The notes beneath the pieces were generated by a model that made no database searches, was not told where the DNA came from, and saw nothing but the letters and a program-made list of their open reading frames with translations. This document shows positions 11,901 through 22,440 of a stretch of DNA of 64,000 nt, piece by piece. Each line of letters starts with the position of its first letter. Position 1 is the stretch's first letter. The stretch is from NCBI RefSeq assembly GCF_003711515.1, contig NW_021167088.1:1595237-1659236 (forward strand). Direction: 5' to 3'. A program made the position numbers and the translations under genes. This DNA is from Sodiomyces alkalinus F11 (Eukaryota > Ascomycota > Sordariomycetes > Glomerellales > Plectosphaerellaceae).

Positions 11901-14676
11901 CAATAACCGATATATACCCTCGGCGCGAGCTTTTCGTTCTTATACGTTCCTCGCAGGTAGTTAGCAGTTAACGCGTACGCCTTATAACTATACCTCTTTA
12001 GGTGCGTAATTAAGGGATTAGTGGTTATAAAGTTAACAATGCCCTCCTTTTATAGCCACGCGTTTAACGCTCACTCGGGGGTTTACTAACTTAAATCCTT
12101 ATATGGAATCTGGTTATACAGGTATATGACTGCTATAATAATCTCTAGCTATAAATCCTATTAGAAGCCTAAGGTATCTACTAATACCCTCGCGATAGCG
12201 AAGATAATACCCCTATACCGTTTATCGTTAGCATTCTATACGGCTATATAAGGAGCCGATCATTTTAGCAGGATACCACGATCTAAAAACTAGTTATCCA
12301 GCTTCTTCTATAACGCCCTCTCTCCGTCGAGTCTAATCACACTAATAAGCAGTTTATACTACCTTTATAAGAAGCGTTCGAAGTTAGCTATTGAGGATAG
12401 TACGTGTTTATGCCCTAGTATCGTTCTTATCACGTTTTTATACGTGCAGGGATTATAGAACAGGGCAATAGTATCGTCGCCGTTAGTGGCAGGATCTATA
12501 GAAACTAAATCCACGTTAATCCCCTAAAAAGGCCTTATTAGCCTATAAGTAGATGGACGTCGCGATACTATTCTTTTTACCTTACTAATAGCGCAAGCTT
12601 CGCAGTCCACCACTAAAGGTGCCGCTCTTCCTTTTAAAGCCACGATGCCTTCTACGCACCCTTTTAACAGCTATGCCAGTGCTTAAGAGTTAGTATGCCC
12701 TAGCCTCTTATGCTATAAACGGGCGTCGGCCACGCTTATAGGCTTTAGTTCCCTTAAGCTATTAAAATAGCTCTGTTACTATAAGCGTTATAGCGTGCCC
12801 TTAGTAGGTTTAAGGGTATATTAGCCGTTAACGTTAATTAACGGCAGGCAGGTATATCGGTCTATTACTAAGATATCTCTACCGGTTATAAAAACAGCGT
12901 TCTAATCCTTCTATAACCTACGCGTCGCTAGCAGCGTTATAGGATATCTATCTATAAACGCCACGCTCTTCAGCATAAGGGTATAAGGATAACCTTTTAT
13001 ATCTTTAACCTAAAGACGCAGGGTGCCGTACCCCTCTACTAGATTAAAGGTGCCACCACCTATCTAAAATCTAACGATAGTGGTAATAGGCTAGAAGTCC
13101 TTGAGCAGGTAGCGTTAATTCGTTATATACCTTAAGGACCCCGAATCGATTAATAACTGATTAAAAAGATCGTTACTAACCATCTATTTAGTCTGCAGGA
13201 GCGAGAAAACCGACGGTAAGGTCGACGATACCACCTCTTTTCCCACGAAATTAAAGGCAAAATATATATCGTAAAAGCTATCGTCAGAATCCTCTTCCCT
13301 ATTATTAATAAAATTAGATACTTCCTTAGACTAATCTTTCTCTAGTAACTTAGCTTTAGTCTCTTTTACCTTATTTTTCGCCTTATCGATATCCTTTTTA
13401 ATATACTCCCTAAATCTCTTTTACTTAGAAGCACTTTAGCTCTTAATAACGCGGTCGTAGCGTTCTACTACCTCCTTCGTAGGCGTAAAGCCCTTTTAGC
13501 GGCGTATCGGATTAACATTCGGGCAGCCACTCCACGGATAACAGTAGCGTTTAGCTCTTCCTATCTTAACGTAATCGTAGATATATTCCTTTACCGAAGA
13601 ATCCTCCTTTCTCTATTACTACTAACCTCCCTAATCAATAGGCTATTATCTACTATCTTTATCCTTTCCTAGAAATATCGCCGTATAGAACGATAACGCT
13701 ATAGGCTTCTTATTAAGCCTGTAGGGACACCTATAGCGTAACTAAACCGTATATTCGTTTATAACCTCTTCGATAATAGGTTAGTCTTCCTTATCTTCCC
13801 TTAAAATCTCTATAAAGCGCGCCTCTAACTACTCTAGAGCTATAGTACCGATAGCCCTAAAAAACGCGTCGAGTTAATCCTCTATAGTATTAGAAAATCT
13901 AACGCTATAGGTCTTCGAATCTCGGCATAGCGATATAAAGTCCTAAAGCTAACGCTTATAGGGTATCCTCCGTATATTTTGTATGTGTTCTTCCTATCTC
14001 TTCTTGACTAGGGACTTCTGGGCAGTGTTGGTAGGTTTGAGATGGTCCTTTAAGGCGATTAGGATATCTTTAACCTCCTTCTTCCCCGCGTACTAATCTT
14101 TAAGGTTAGGATTAACTATCTTCGCGATATAGTCGTGAAAAGTAGCTAGACCTTATTACTATTACTAATATTTATTCTCTTTTACGTTCTAGAGCTTAAA
14201 CTTACGATCCTAGGTATTATCTTCGTCACCTTCTTTTAGCTCTAGAGGTTCCGAGGATTCGAGCTTTTAAAGACGTTTAGATTCGTTAAGGTCTAGATTA
14301 ATAAAGTCAGAGACCTAGTTAGCGTAGGCTATCTGTATAATAGCCTTAATCTAATAACGCTATTCTTTTAGTAAGGTAAGGATCGTATAGCCTATTATAG
14401 GTAACGCCGCAGTTAAGGCTATGGTCTGTCTAACTAGGACTATAGGGAAATAAACTATCGAAACCGACTATAACGATTGATTAAATAAGGAGCGATAAAA
14501 CGATCAAGAGGTTTAAGTAAGTTAAGCGATTTAAATAAGGGAATAACGGAATAACGGTTAAAATAAAGCAGGCGGACGTAGCCAATAATACTAAGCTAAC
14601 CGCTATAGACTTAAGGCTATTTTGACTACCTTAAAGCTACAAGATCTATTGGAATAGCTTCGTTTATTAGAACGCC

Positions 14677-14687
14677 GGGCTTATAAC
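14677..14687 (-). other. Half-tRNA initiator-Met primer-binding site
   Basis: On the minus strand, directly next to the LTR, the sequence is GTTATAAGCCC. Undoing one TpG-to-TpA change gives GTTATGAGCCC, the complement of the initiator tRNA-Met anticodon arm (GGGCTCATAAC). Drosophila copia is known to prime from a cut 5' half of that tRNA. The same site occurs in the two other copia elements of this window. Confidence 0.7.
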
Positions 14688-14880
14688 TATTAGCATATAA
14701 ATAAGGTACGCAAAAGATATATATATGCATTAAAGAAGAGTAAAAAATACTCTGCGGAAATATCTAACTATAAAGTAAAAGGAGGGGAAATTAATATAGA
14801 TACATCGGTCGGAAGTACCCTATCCGTCTACAGAAATAACGCAAGTCACACCCCGATAAGGTGGCTGTAGGCATCTGACA
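14688..14880 (-). repeat. 5' LTR of the copia element (high-coordinate copy)
   Basis: This 193-bp copy has an intact CTGACA at its outer end and a mutated inner end (TATTAG for TGTCAG). It is followed at once by the TTGAT duplicate. Confidence 0.92.
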
Positions 14881-14885
14881 TTGAT

Positions 14886-15630
14886 GGTGGGTGCAACTCA
14901 ACTACCGTGGGGAGGCGCTTGTGGCGCGTTATAGGCTTGGAGGCTTACAGGGGGCCCATTGCGGAATAAGACGGCTGGGGACACCTTAGGAAAGGCCTGT
15001 GCTGGGACACCCTGGGACACCCTGGACAAGCCCCGGGCTCCCTATGGGGGCTTCTCTTTCTCCGCCATTGATATTTCCCCGGAATCTTAACCGGTCTTGG
15101 CATGTCACCCCGACGGGCCATTGCCCATTTCGCTTTTCCCCATGCAGTTGCAGATCCTACATACACACATGTATGTTACGTCCAAGACTCCCCAAGCTTC
15201 TCCTCTTTTTTCCTTTCTTAACTGATCGGGACCAGCGGAGTCTACCACTACCGAACCATGCTCGTCGCACATTGTGGTGGGCAACCTTGGAGTAGAGTGG
15301 TAATACTAACGGGAGTATAAATACTCGGGGTCTGGTCTTGTCTGTGCAACTGTCCCGAGCTTCCGATCGTCTGCCCCGCGGTTTCCTCGTGCTGCCTCTT
15401 CCTTCGTCCTTTCTCAATCCGCAGAGCGCACGGTCGACGGGTGCATCTTCCTGGCTGGCCTTGTGGGAAGCTCAAGTTTTACTGCGCGGTGCATCTTTCA
15501 TCGCCGAGTCGCCGAAGACGGAAGACGAAAGACGGAGAGCAAAAGAAGGACAAACAAAGATAGTTGAGGAGTTGAGAGTTCACCGACAACAACCCCTCTC
15601 TCCCGGCCGCACCATCACACCACCGCCATC
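14886..15630. other. Intergenic, promoter of the sugar transporter
   Basis: No gene is supported. At 15002-15028 there are about three copies of a TGGGACACCC-like unit. The last 250 bases are likely 5' untranslated region, ending in a pyrimidine/CACC-rich leader before the ATG at 15631. Confidence 0.55.
15316..15323 (+). promoter_or_regulatory. TATA box of the sugar transporter
   Basis: TATAAATA lies about 310 bases upstream of the ATG, in an otherwise GC-rich region. It is framed by the inverted hexamers GAGTAT and ATACTC (15313-15326). Confidence 0.5.
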
Positions 15631-17583
15631 ATGTCGTTGTTGCAAAAGATCGTCAAGAATCAGGCTATGAAGCAGGATCCTCCTGAGATTTATGGATGGA
15701 GGGTCTATGCACTTGCCTGCTCGGTACGTTCAAGTTGAAGCTGCTGTGGTGTGGTTGAAGTCAAATCACCCCCAGGATAGAGATCAATGTCATCACGTCG
15801 AGGGTCAGCTAGGAACTCCCCTTGCTAATCATTGATCGCATTTTATGAAAATAGGCCTGCTTCGGTGGTTTGATCTTTGGTATCGACACGGGAGTCATCG
15901 GCGGTGTCCTTCGTATGCCCGAGTTCCAAGAGTGCGCTTCCCTTCTCTCCCTCCTCTCCCTCTCTCTGTTCCCCTCGTTCAGACGAAACATGAAGCTAAC
16001 TATGATTTCATCCCCTTCCCACAGGCTATACAAGCTCACCGATGAATATGTTAGCGCCATCGACCGCGCCAACCTAAGTGCCAACATCGTGAGCACCCTC
16101 CAGGCGGGATGTTTCCTCGGTGCCCTGCTCGCCGCCCAGGCCGCCGACCGCTTCGGCCGAAGACCCGTCCTCATCTGGGCCGCTGGCGGTTTCAGCGTCA
16201 TCGGCGTCATTTTCCAGGCCGCTGCTTCCGGTCACTTGGCTCCCATGTACATCGGCAGGTACGATAGCGAACACGAACTTGGAGAATTCCCCTCGTCTTA
16301 ACATTCTGCTTGCTCCGTCGATACGAATACTGACAAATGCGCCGTTCCACAGATTCATCAGTGGTTTCGGTACCGGTTTCGCTTCCATGGTCAACCCCCT
16401 CTACGTCGCCGAAAACGCCCCTCGGGCCATTCGCGGCGGTCTAACCGGCATCTACCAACTGTTCATCGTCACCGGCATCTTCCTGGCGTACTGGATCAAC
16501 TACGGCTGCATCCAGCACATCACCGGAACCGCACGGTACATGATCCCCCTCATCTTCCAGGGCGTGCCTCCCCTGCTGCTCATGATCTCCATGTTCCTCT
16601 GCAACGAGAGCCCCCGGTACTTGGCCAAGCAAGACAAGTGGGAAGAAGCCATGTCCGTCCTCTCCCGCGTCCGCGCCCTGCCGCCCGACCACCCGTACGT
16701 CGCCGAAGAGTTCAACAACATCCGACTCGCCATCGAAGAAGAGAACGCCATCCTCTCCGGCGCGAGCTGGCTCAGCCTGCAGAAGGAAATGTGGCTCGTC
16801 CCCGCGAACCGCAGGCGCGCCCTCATCTCCATCTCCCTCATGTTCTTCCAGCAAATGACCGGCACCAACGCCATCAACTACTACGCTCCGCAGATCTTCG
16901 CCACGCTGGGCGTCACGGGGGAGTCGAATGAGCTCTTCGCCACGGGCATCTACGGCCTCGTCAAGCTCATCGCCGTCATCGTCTTCCTCGTCTTCGTCGC
17001 CGACTCGCTGGGCCGCCGCCGCTCGCTCATCTGGACGGGGATCGGACAGGGCTTGACCATGCTGTACATCGGCATCTTCATCCGCGTCGCCCAGCCCGAG
17101 ATCGGGGGCGACGTCTCCGCCGCCGGCTACGTCGCCCTCGTCTGCGTGTTCCTGTTCGCGTGCATGTTCCAGTTCGGATGGGGTCCCGTGTGCTGGATTT
17201 ACGTGTCGGAGATCGCCACCGCTCGGCTGCGCGCCACGAATGTTTCGTATGCTGCGGCGACGCAGTGGCTTTTCAACTTTGTCGTGAGCCGCGCTGTGCC
17301 GCCCATGCTGGAGGATATGGGGGTCGGTGGGTTTGGCACCTACATTTTCTTCTCGTGCTTCTGCTTCTCCATGGCCATCTTTGTTTGGTTCGTCATCCCC
17401 GAGACGAAGGGCCTTAGCCTGGAGTCGATGAACGCCCTCTTCGGCTTCCAGGAGGGTCTTGGGAAGAAGCAGGATGTCGAGACTGCGTCGGTGGACCAGG
17501 CGGCGGCTGGTCCGAAGGGTGGTCAGGGGGCCGATGTCGCCCAGATCGAGGAACGACCCAGCCCAGCTCCGAAGGGCAATTAA
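15631..17583 (+). CDS. MFS sugar-porter family transporter (hexose or quinate type)
   Basis: Proposed exons are 15631-15723, 15855-15931, 16025-16258 and 16353-17583, giving 544 residues, the usual length for fungal sugar porters. The product would be a 12-helix plasma-membrane symporter. Family motifs seen in order are GIDTGVIGG in helix 1, DRFGRRP after helix 2, NESPRYL after helix 6, [17 protein letters not shown] in helix 7, DSLGRRRSL after helix 8 and the terminal PETKGLSLE. The start [13 protein letters not shown] lies in a good CACCGCCATC context. The exact sugar cannot be read from sequence; the [14 protein letters not shown] form is common among quinate- and hexose-type porters. A dehydrogenase and an aldolase-like gene follow on the same strand, which may hint at a shared catabolic role. 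Confidence 0.9.
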
Positions 17584-18003
17584 GGAGGTGGTCTACGACG
17601 GTGTGAGTGGGATGACTTGCTATTTGCGCGAATCCAGGTATCCATGGGGGCGGGTGCAATGTCGAGCTACGATGTTGCAACTTGCGTGACATGTTTCTGA
17701 ATAAGTGCAAAGAGAACATTGCAATGGTTAGAAGACATGCAAGGTTAATTGAATGATTTAAGGACTAAGCCTCGCCCCTTTCACATGATAATGTTCATAA
17801 TATCAGTGAACTAGGACTCTATGTTATGCTTTAGTACATTTAGTTGCAACTTGGTCTGTTCCGTTTAATACCTTAACCCGGGTTCACGCTATGGCATCCA
17901 AGGACACGGCAAAGGCAAAGATGAATCAAAAGAGGGGAAGAGAGAAAATAATAAGAATAAAACAACACAAAAAAAAGAAAAAGACAGGACTTCAATGGGA
18001 AAT
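17584..18003. other. Intergenic, 3' flank of the transporter
   Basis: No gene is supported. The right half is A-rich (AAAAGAAAAAG runs near 17950-17990) and lies next to the tRNA gene. Confidence 0.55.
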
Positions 18004-18085
18004 TGAACCCAACCCGATTCGAACGGATAACCTTCAGGAATCCCCTATACTGGAATCTGACGCGCTACCGTTGCGCCATGGGTCC
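18004..18085 (-). tRNA. tRNA-Trp (anticodon CCA), with a short intron
   Basis: On the minus strand the acceptor stem GGACCCA pairs with TGGGTTC, with one G-U pair, and is followed by discriminator A. The D stem is GCGC/GCGC. The T arm is ATCCG, TTCGAAT, CGGGT. The anticodon loop reads TTCCAG, so the anticodon is CCA. About 10 extra bases (TATAGGGGAT) follow G37, where nuclear tRNA introns sit. The anticodon stem TCAGA/CCTGA has one A-C mismatch at its loop end, so the exact intron limits and full function are less certain than the identity. Confidence 0.72.
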
Positions 18086-19414
18086 TCGGAATGATGGTTC
18101 CGTCGCGACGAACACAAGATAAGGCCGGCAATTGTTCATTCCGCAGCCAAGCGGCAAGCCCAGAGAAAAAAAAAATCAGACAAACCCACAAGTCACTACT
18201 TTTCAAGTGACCACCTTGGTTTTCGTGAACAACTTCGATGGTGCTGTTGCTTTGGCTGCAAGGCTGTGACTAACCAACCCACAGAGTGTCAGAGACTCAG
18301 AGTGCACTGCCAAAGAGGGATCGCCACGACGCCACCCCATTAAGGTGATTGGTGGACGACAACGAAAACACCGGTGAGCCACTGTACTCAACGATTGGAA
18401 CCTCGTCTCGGACAATTCAACGTTGCCTTGCGCGTGGATTATCAAAGGTATCCGGGTCGGATGATGCGAGATGGACCCCTTTATGTCCATGTTTGTGTTG
18501 GACTCTAAGAGAAGAATGCCCGAGTCCGTATCCTACCTGGACAGAGTGCTGCAGGTCGAGGCGGTTCCAGCCGTTCGCCCGACTAAGGGAAGGCAATGGA
18601 GGCATGACCACAAATCGTTATAACAGGGCGAAATACCATAGCGGGAAACCTTGTCCAGTCTTGCAGTGGGTGGAGATGTTAAGATAGACATGGTGCTTCT
18701 ATTGTCGTTGTTAGAATTTGGAAGTTGGGGGCTGAATAGGTCTTCTGGGAACTCGGGGGTCATCGCGGATCGGTCGACTTTTTATCGTGCAGTGTTAGTA
18801 TGGCGACATAGAAGAGACTCAGTAACTCCAGGTCGCTGTCCGTATCTCTCGCCGCTATTTCAAAGCTCACTGTCTTGTTACACATGTGACATTCATACTC
18901 GAATGAAAAGCTTGTTCACATGCACACTTAGAAGTTAGACCCTAGCAACTCCCCCAGATCGACACATCGGACACAATGGTAAATGAATTGGGATCTGCCT
19001 AGGCGACAATATTCGCACCCTCTTCTGGGTCTGTTTGAATAGGCGAAGGGGACTCAAATCTGGAAATCCTAGGCCTCACCTTGGATCATAAGCGATAAAC
19101 ATGTGGTGGACTCGTGGTTTCCCTTGAGACGATGCCCAAGAGGAGCCAGACTGGAAGACACCATCCTTCCATGTCTCCTTCATGTCGATTTTATCTTTGC
19201 CCGGAGCCCCATGCCTGTCAAGATGCCTGTCTTGTTATCATCCCCTGTTGCAAGAATAATATACCCAACATGAAGCCTCCACTCTTCTCCATCTTCCGTG
19301 ACGATGGCATGATAATCAAGGTTACGGAATAAAAAGAGGACAAAAAGAAAGACCAAAACGAAAAGAAAAACGAGGCAAAAATAGACCAAGTAGAAGAAAA
19401 GAAAAACGAAACCC
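18086..19414. other. Intergenic between two tRNA genes
   Basis: No protein gene is supported; the open frames are short and unrelated to anything recognised. The stretch 19330-19410 is an A/G-rich tract just beyond the 3' end of the minus-strand glycine tRNA. On the minus strand this is a T-rich run suitable for Pol III termination. Confidence 0.55.
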
Positions 19415-19485
19415 TGCGTGAACTGGGAATCGAACCCAGGGCTCCCCGATGGCAACGGAGAATTTTACCACTAAACCATTCACGC
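19415..19485 (-). tRNA. tRNA-Gly (anticodon GCC)
   Basis: On the minus strand this is a complete 71-base cloverleaf. The acceptor GCGTGAA pairs with TTCACGC and is followed by A. The D arm begins TGGTTTAGTGGTAAAA, the anticodon loop is TTGCCAT, and the T arm is CTGGG, TTCGAAT, CCCAG. There is no intron. Confidence 0.93.
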
Positions 19486-20024
19486 TTCTGAGGGTTGAGA
19501 GCGTCTTCCCGAAACGAACCAAATTCGCTGGACAGTATTTTCACCAATTCCACAAATCCTCATGTGGAAATCCATCATCCCTCCTTGCCATACCATTGTG
19601 CACGAAATGTGCTGTCGGACGAAGGACTTTTAAAGATGCTACATCGCCGGTTGCGTGTGTCATCGGCGTCTTGGTCGGCGATAGGACTAAACACCGACGG
19701 AGTTGGGAAATGACGGGACTTACTGTGGAGATGTGAGAGATCATGCCCGAAACAGGCTGGGGACGGTGTGGACGTCGTATTACTCGATGCCTGCATGCAC
19801 GTGTCTACGGTAGTTAAGGCATGGGACAGTATTCAAGTTTGTAAGAAGTACAGGGGTCAAAAGAGCGGGAGAGGTTCCGACGATGGCTGACATCCCGTGT
19901 TACGAGGTCCGTCCAAGTGCGAACATTGAAGTCAGTCGTATCCCTTCAACGCCAACTTGAAGACAGTGAGACTACGTACGCAATTACGAGCCAGAGATCC
20001 CCACAAGCAAACACCAACCTTTTA
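19486..20024. other. Intergenic, upstream of the SDR gene
   Basis: No gene is supported. It probably contains the promoter of the dehydrogenase at 20025. No clear TATA box was seen. Confidence 0.5.
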
Positions 20025-20887
20025 ATGGCGACCCTCCAAGGCAAGGTAGCCATTGTGACGGGAGCGTCTCGGGGCCTCGGTGCCGGGATGGCCCTCGAAC
20101 TCGCCCGGCAAGGAGCAGCCGTACGTCACTGGGTTTTACGTTGGACGGAAAAAGGAGTCTCTCCTCGGAGTCCTTTCCCGAGTCCAAGCCAACTAACTCG
20201 CCCGTCCAGGTCCTCCTGGTCTACACCTCCGAATCCAGCACACCAAAAGCAGAAGCCGTCCTCGGCGAAATTGCCGCCCTACCAACGCCACCCGAGGCAT
20301 CGCGCGTCCAAGTGGACTTGACCAGCGCAGACGCCCCCGCCGGGATTCTTTCGGCGCTAGACTCCTGGCTCGGCCCCTCGTCCCACGTCGACATCCTCGT
20401 CAACAACGCCGGCGTCGAAGTCGTCAAGCCCCTAGCCGACACAACGCCCGCCGACTACGACAAGGTCTACTCGCTCAACGTGCACGCCCCGATCCGGCTC
20501 ACGCAGGCGCTGCTCCCGCGCCTCAACCCCGAGGGGGGCAACCGCATCATCAACATCGGGTCGGTGGGGTCGCGGGCCGGGTTCGCGGGGTTGGGGCTCT
20601 ACTGCAGCTCCAAGGCGGCGCTGGAAGGGCTGACGCGGTGTTGGGCGGCCGAGCTGGGCGGGGACGGCACGACGGTGAATCAGGTCAACCCTGGGCCGGT
20701 GCAGAGTGAGATGTTGGCGAATATACCGCCGGAGATTGTGGAGGGGCAGAAGCGGAATACCCCCGTGCAGAGGAGGCTGGGGACCGTGAAGGAGGTTGCT
20801 GAGGTTGTGGCTTGGCTTGCTTCGCCGGCTAGTTCGTGGATTACGGGGCAGGTGTTGAGTGCGAGTGGCGGATGGGCCATGTATTGA
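20025..20887 (+). CDS. Short-chain dehydrogenase/reductase, 3-oxoacyl-ACP-reductase-like
   Basis: Exons are 20025-20120 and 20210-20887, with a GTACGT...CCAG intron, giving 257 residues, typical of classical SDRs. The Rossmann cofactor motif TGASRGLG is near residue 14. NNAG follows in strand 4. The catalytic Ser is in NIGSVGS, and YCSSK holds the Tyr and Lys. PGPVQSEM and the C-terminal SSWITGQVLSASGGW match the substrate lid and family C-terminus. It would reduce a ketone or oxidise an alcohol with NAD(P)H in the cytosol; the substrate is unknown. The region after strand 2 (VYTSES) lacks an obvious cofactor-discriminating Asp or Arg. It lies between a sugar porter and a class II aldolase-like gene on the same strand. 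Confidence 0.88.
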
Positions 20888-21492
20888 GAATGACTTGGGA
20901 GGACGACAGCAGCCGAGACGAGAGACTGCACAAATCAGATAACCGATCATCTACTTGTGGGATATCGTACCCTCGCTTCGACGCCCAGACTTGCAGCAGC
21001 ACCCTACCCCGTAACCCCGTAACCCCGCGATGTGGCCGGGCCGTGAGATGATAGATCCTGCAGGGGCATCGGAAAAGCGCTTCCACAACAGAGGATGGGA
21101 TCTTGTGATTCGTGACTTTCGTGACACTGACACCACGCTAATTCGAGAGGAGGTATCGCGATGGGGTTATTTGTCAAGGCCTCGGTTAGATATTTTGCAA
21201 ATTGATTGACGGTTGAGAATGGCGGTGAAGTGACCTGGACAACTATAGAGGGGGTTGATCCGTACGCTTGGTCGAACAAGACCAGTCAGTCGTCGACGTA
21301 CTTACCTATTACGCCAGCTTCGAAGCCAACGTAGACCAAGAGTCGGGTGCATCTCCACATGCACTCATACGTCTGCCTCCTGGTTTCCTACGATTTTCAG
21401 TGAACCCTGCAACTCATCTGGCACCTGCTACCCTACCTGGTCTCACATCGCACACGAACCTGGCTTGTTCGCCCTCCTATCAGTCAGTCGCA
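20888..21492. other. Intergenic, upstream of the aldolase-like gene
   Basis: No gene is supported. An open frame in phase with the next gene extends up to 21268, but the ATG at 21493 fits better: it has a CGCAATG context and the added residues look non-conserved. Confidence 0.5.
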
Positions 21493-22440
21493 ATGTCTAC
21501 CACGACCACTACAGCGACAACGACGAGGGTGATGTTCCTCAGCAACGCCCCTCCACCGCCCAGACGCACAGTACAGCGACTGGCGGCGACGAACTCGTCA
21601 ACACACGGCGGCAGCGAAGCGAAACAGCAGCAGCAACCGCAACAGCAACCGCAACAGCAACCGCAACAGCCCTCGATCCCCTCGCCACCCGTCTTCACCA
21701 CCAAGCAAGAGGAGCGCGACCATCTCAAAGGCCGCCTAGCACTAGCCTTCCGCCTCTTCGCCAAACACAACCTCGACGAAGGACTCACAGGCCACGTCAC
21801 CCTCCGGGACCCGATCCAGCGGGACCACTTCTGGACCAACCCGCTCGGGCGGCCCTTCCAGCTGATGCGCCGGTCGGACCTGATCCTGGTCAACAGGGAG
21901 GGGGAGGTCGTCGACGGCGACGGCGGCGCCAACCGGCTGGTCGACGGCGCGGCATTCGCAGCGCACCGTGCCGTGCACGAGGCGCGGCCGGACGTCGAGT
22001 GCGTGGCGCACGCGCATAGCTTGCACGGCGGGACGTTTTCGGCGCTGGGACGGCCGCTGAGGATGCTCACGCGGGAGGCGTGCGCTTTCAGGGACGATGT
22101 TGCCGTCTACCGACCTCCGCCGTCCAAGGGCGCAGGGCCGGGGGAACACATTGCGGCTGCGCTGGGGGGGAAAAAGGCGGTGCTGCTGGAGAACCAGGGG
22201 CTGTTGGCGTGCGGCCAGACGGTCGAGGCCGCTACGTACTGGTTGTATGCGCTTGAGCGGTGTTGTCAGTCGGAGCTGATGGCTTTGGGTGTCCCCGGTG
22301 AGGCGACGACTACGACGATCAAGGATGAAGATGCGGCGTTGATCTATAAGAGCAGGGGAACGCCGGGGATGGGGTGGGTTCAGGCGCAGCCCATGTTCGA
22401 GGTGATGGCGGACGAGTCGGGGGACGATTATTTGCAGTGA
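21493..22440 (+). CDS. Class II aldolase/adducin N-terminal domain protein
   Basis: A single exon of 315 residues. A low-complexity head (a Thr run near residues 3-12, then a Gln/Pro stretch near 46-62 built from CAG/CAA codons) precedes the class II aldolase/adducin domain at about residues 70-290. Domain marks are GLTGHVTLRD, LILVNREGEVV, the metal-site-like VAHAHSLHGGTFSALGR and ENQGLLACG. In active L-fuculose-phosphate-type aldolases three His residues bind zinc. Here the first two are present (HAH), but the expected Asn-His-Gly of the last ligand reads Asn-Gln-Gly, so catalysis may be altered or absent. Fungal members are common and poorly characterised. A cytosolic role in sugar metabolism is only inferred from the neighbouring sugar porter and dehydrogenase. 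Confidence 0.87.
   Translation: MSTTTTTATTTRVMFLSNAPPPPRRTVQRLAATNSSTHGGSEAKQQQQPQQQPQQQPQQPSIPSPPVFTTKQEERDHLKGRLALAFRLFAKHNLDEGLTGHVTLRDPIQRDHFWTNPLGRPFQLMRRSDLILVNREGEVVDGDGGANRLVDGAAFAAHRAVHEARPDVECVAHAHSLHGGTFSALGRPLRMLTREACAFRDDVAVYRPPPSKGAGPGEHIAAALGGKKAVLLENQGLLACGQTVEAATYWLYALERCCQSELMALGVPGEATTTTIKDEDAALIYKSRGTPGMGWVQAQPMFEVMADESGDDYLQ

Larger units (their letters stand above)
8777..14880 (-). mobile_element. Complete RIP-degraded Ty1/copia LTR retrotransposon
   Basis: Two 193-bp LTRs (8777-8969 and 14688-14880) bound 5.7 kb of internal sequence, with TTGAT duplicated at 8772-8776 and 14881-14885. The less mutated LTR ends read TGTCAG...CTGACA. On the minus strand the gag-pre-integrase zinc module is visible at about 12588-12715 (HKRLGH, then CEAC), followed by integrase-like sequence at about 12230-12560. 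The reverse-transcriptase motif YVDD is at 10211-10222. Integrase before RT is the copia order. Stops occur throughout and all are of types expected from CpA/TpG loss, so no product is expected. By eye the two LTRs differ at 19 positions, all transitions, as RIP predicts. A primer-binding site lies just inside the 14688 LTR. Confidence 0.92.

Noticed and set aside
21268..21492. Upstream extension of the aldolase-like protein
   Set aside because: The open frame reaches back to 21268, but the added residues look like translated leader and the ATG at 21493 has a better context.
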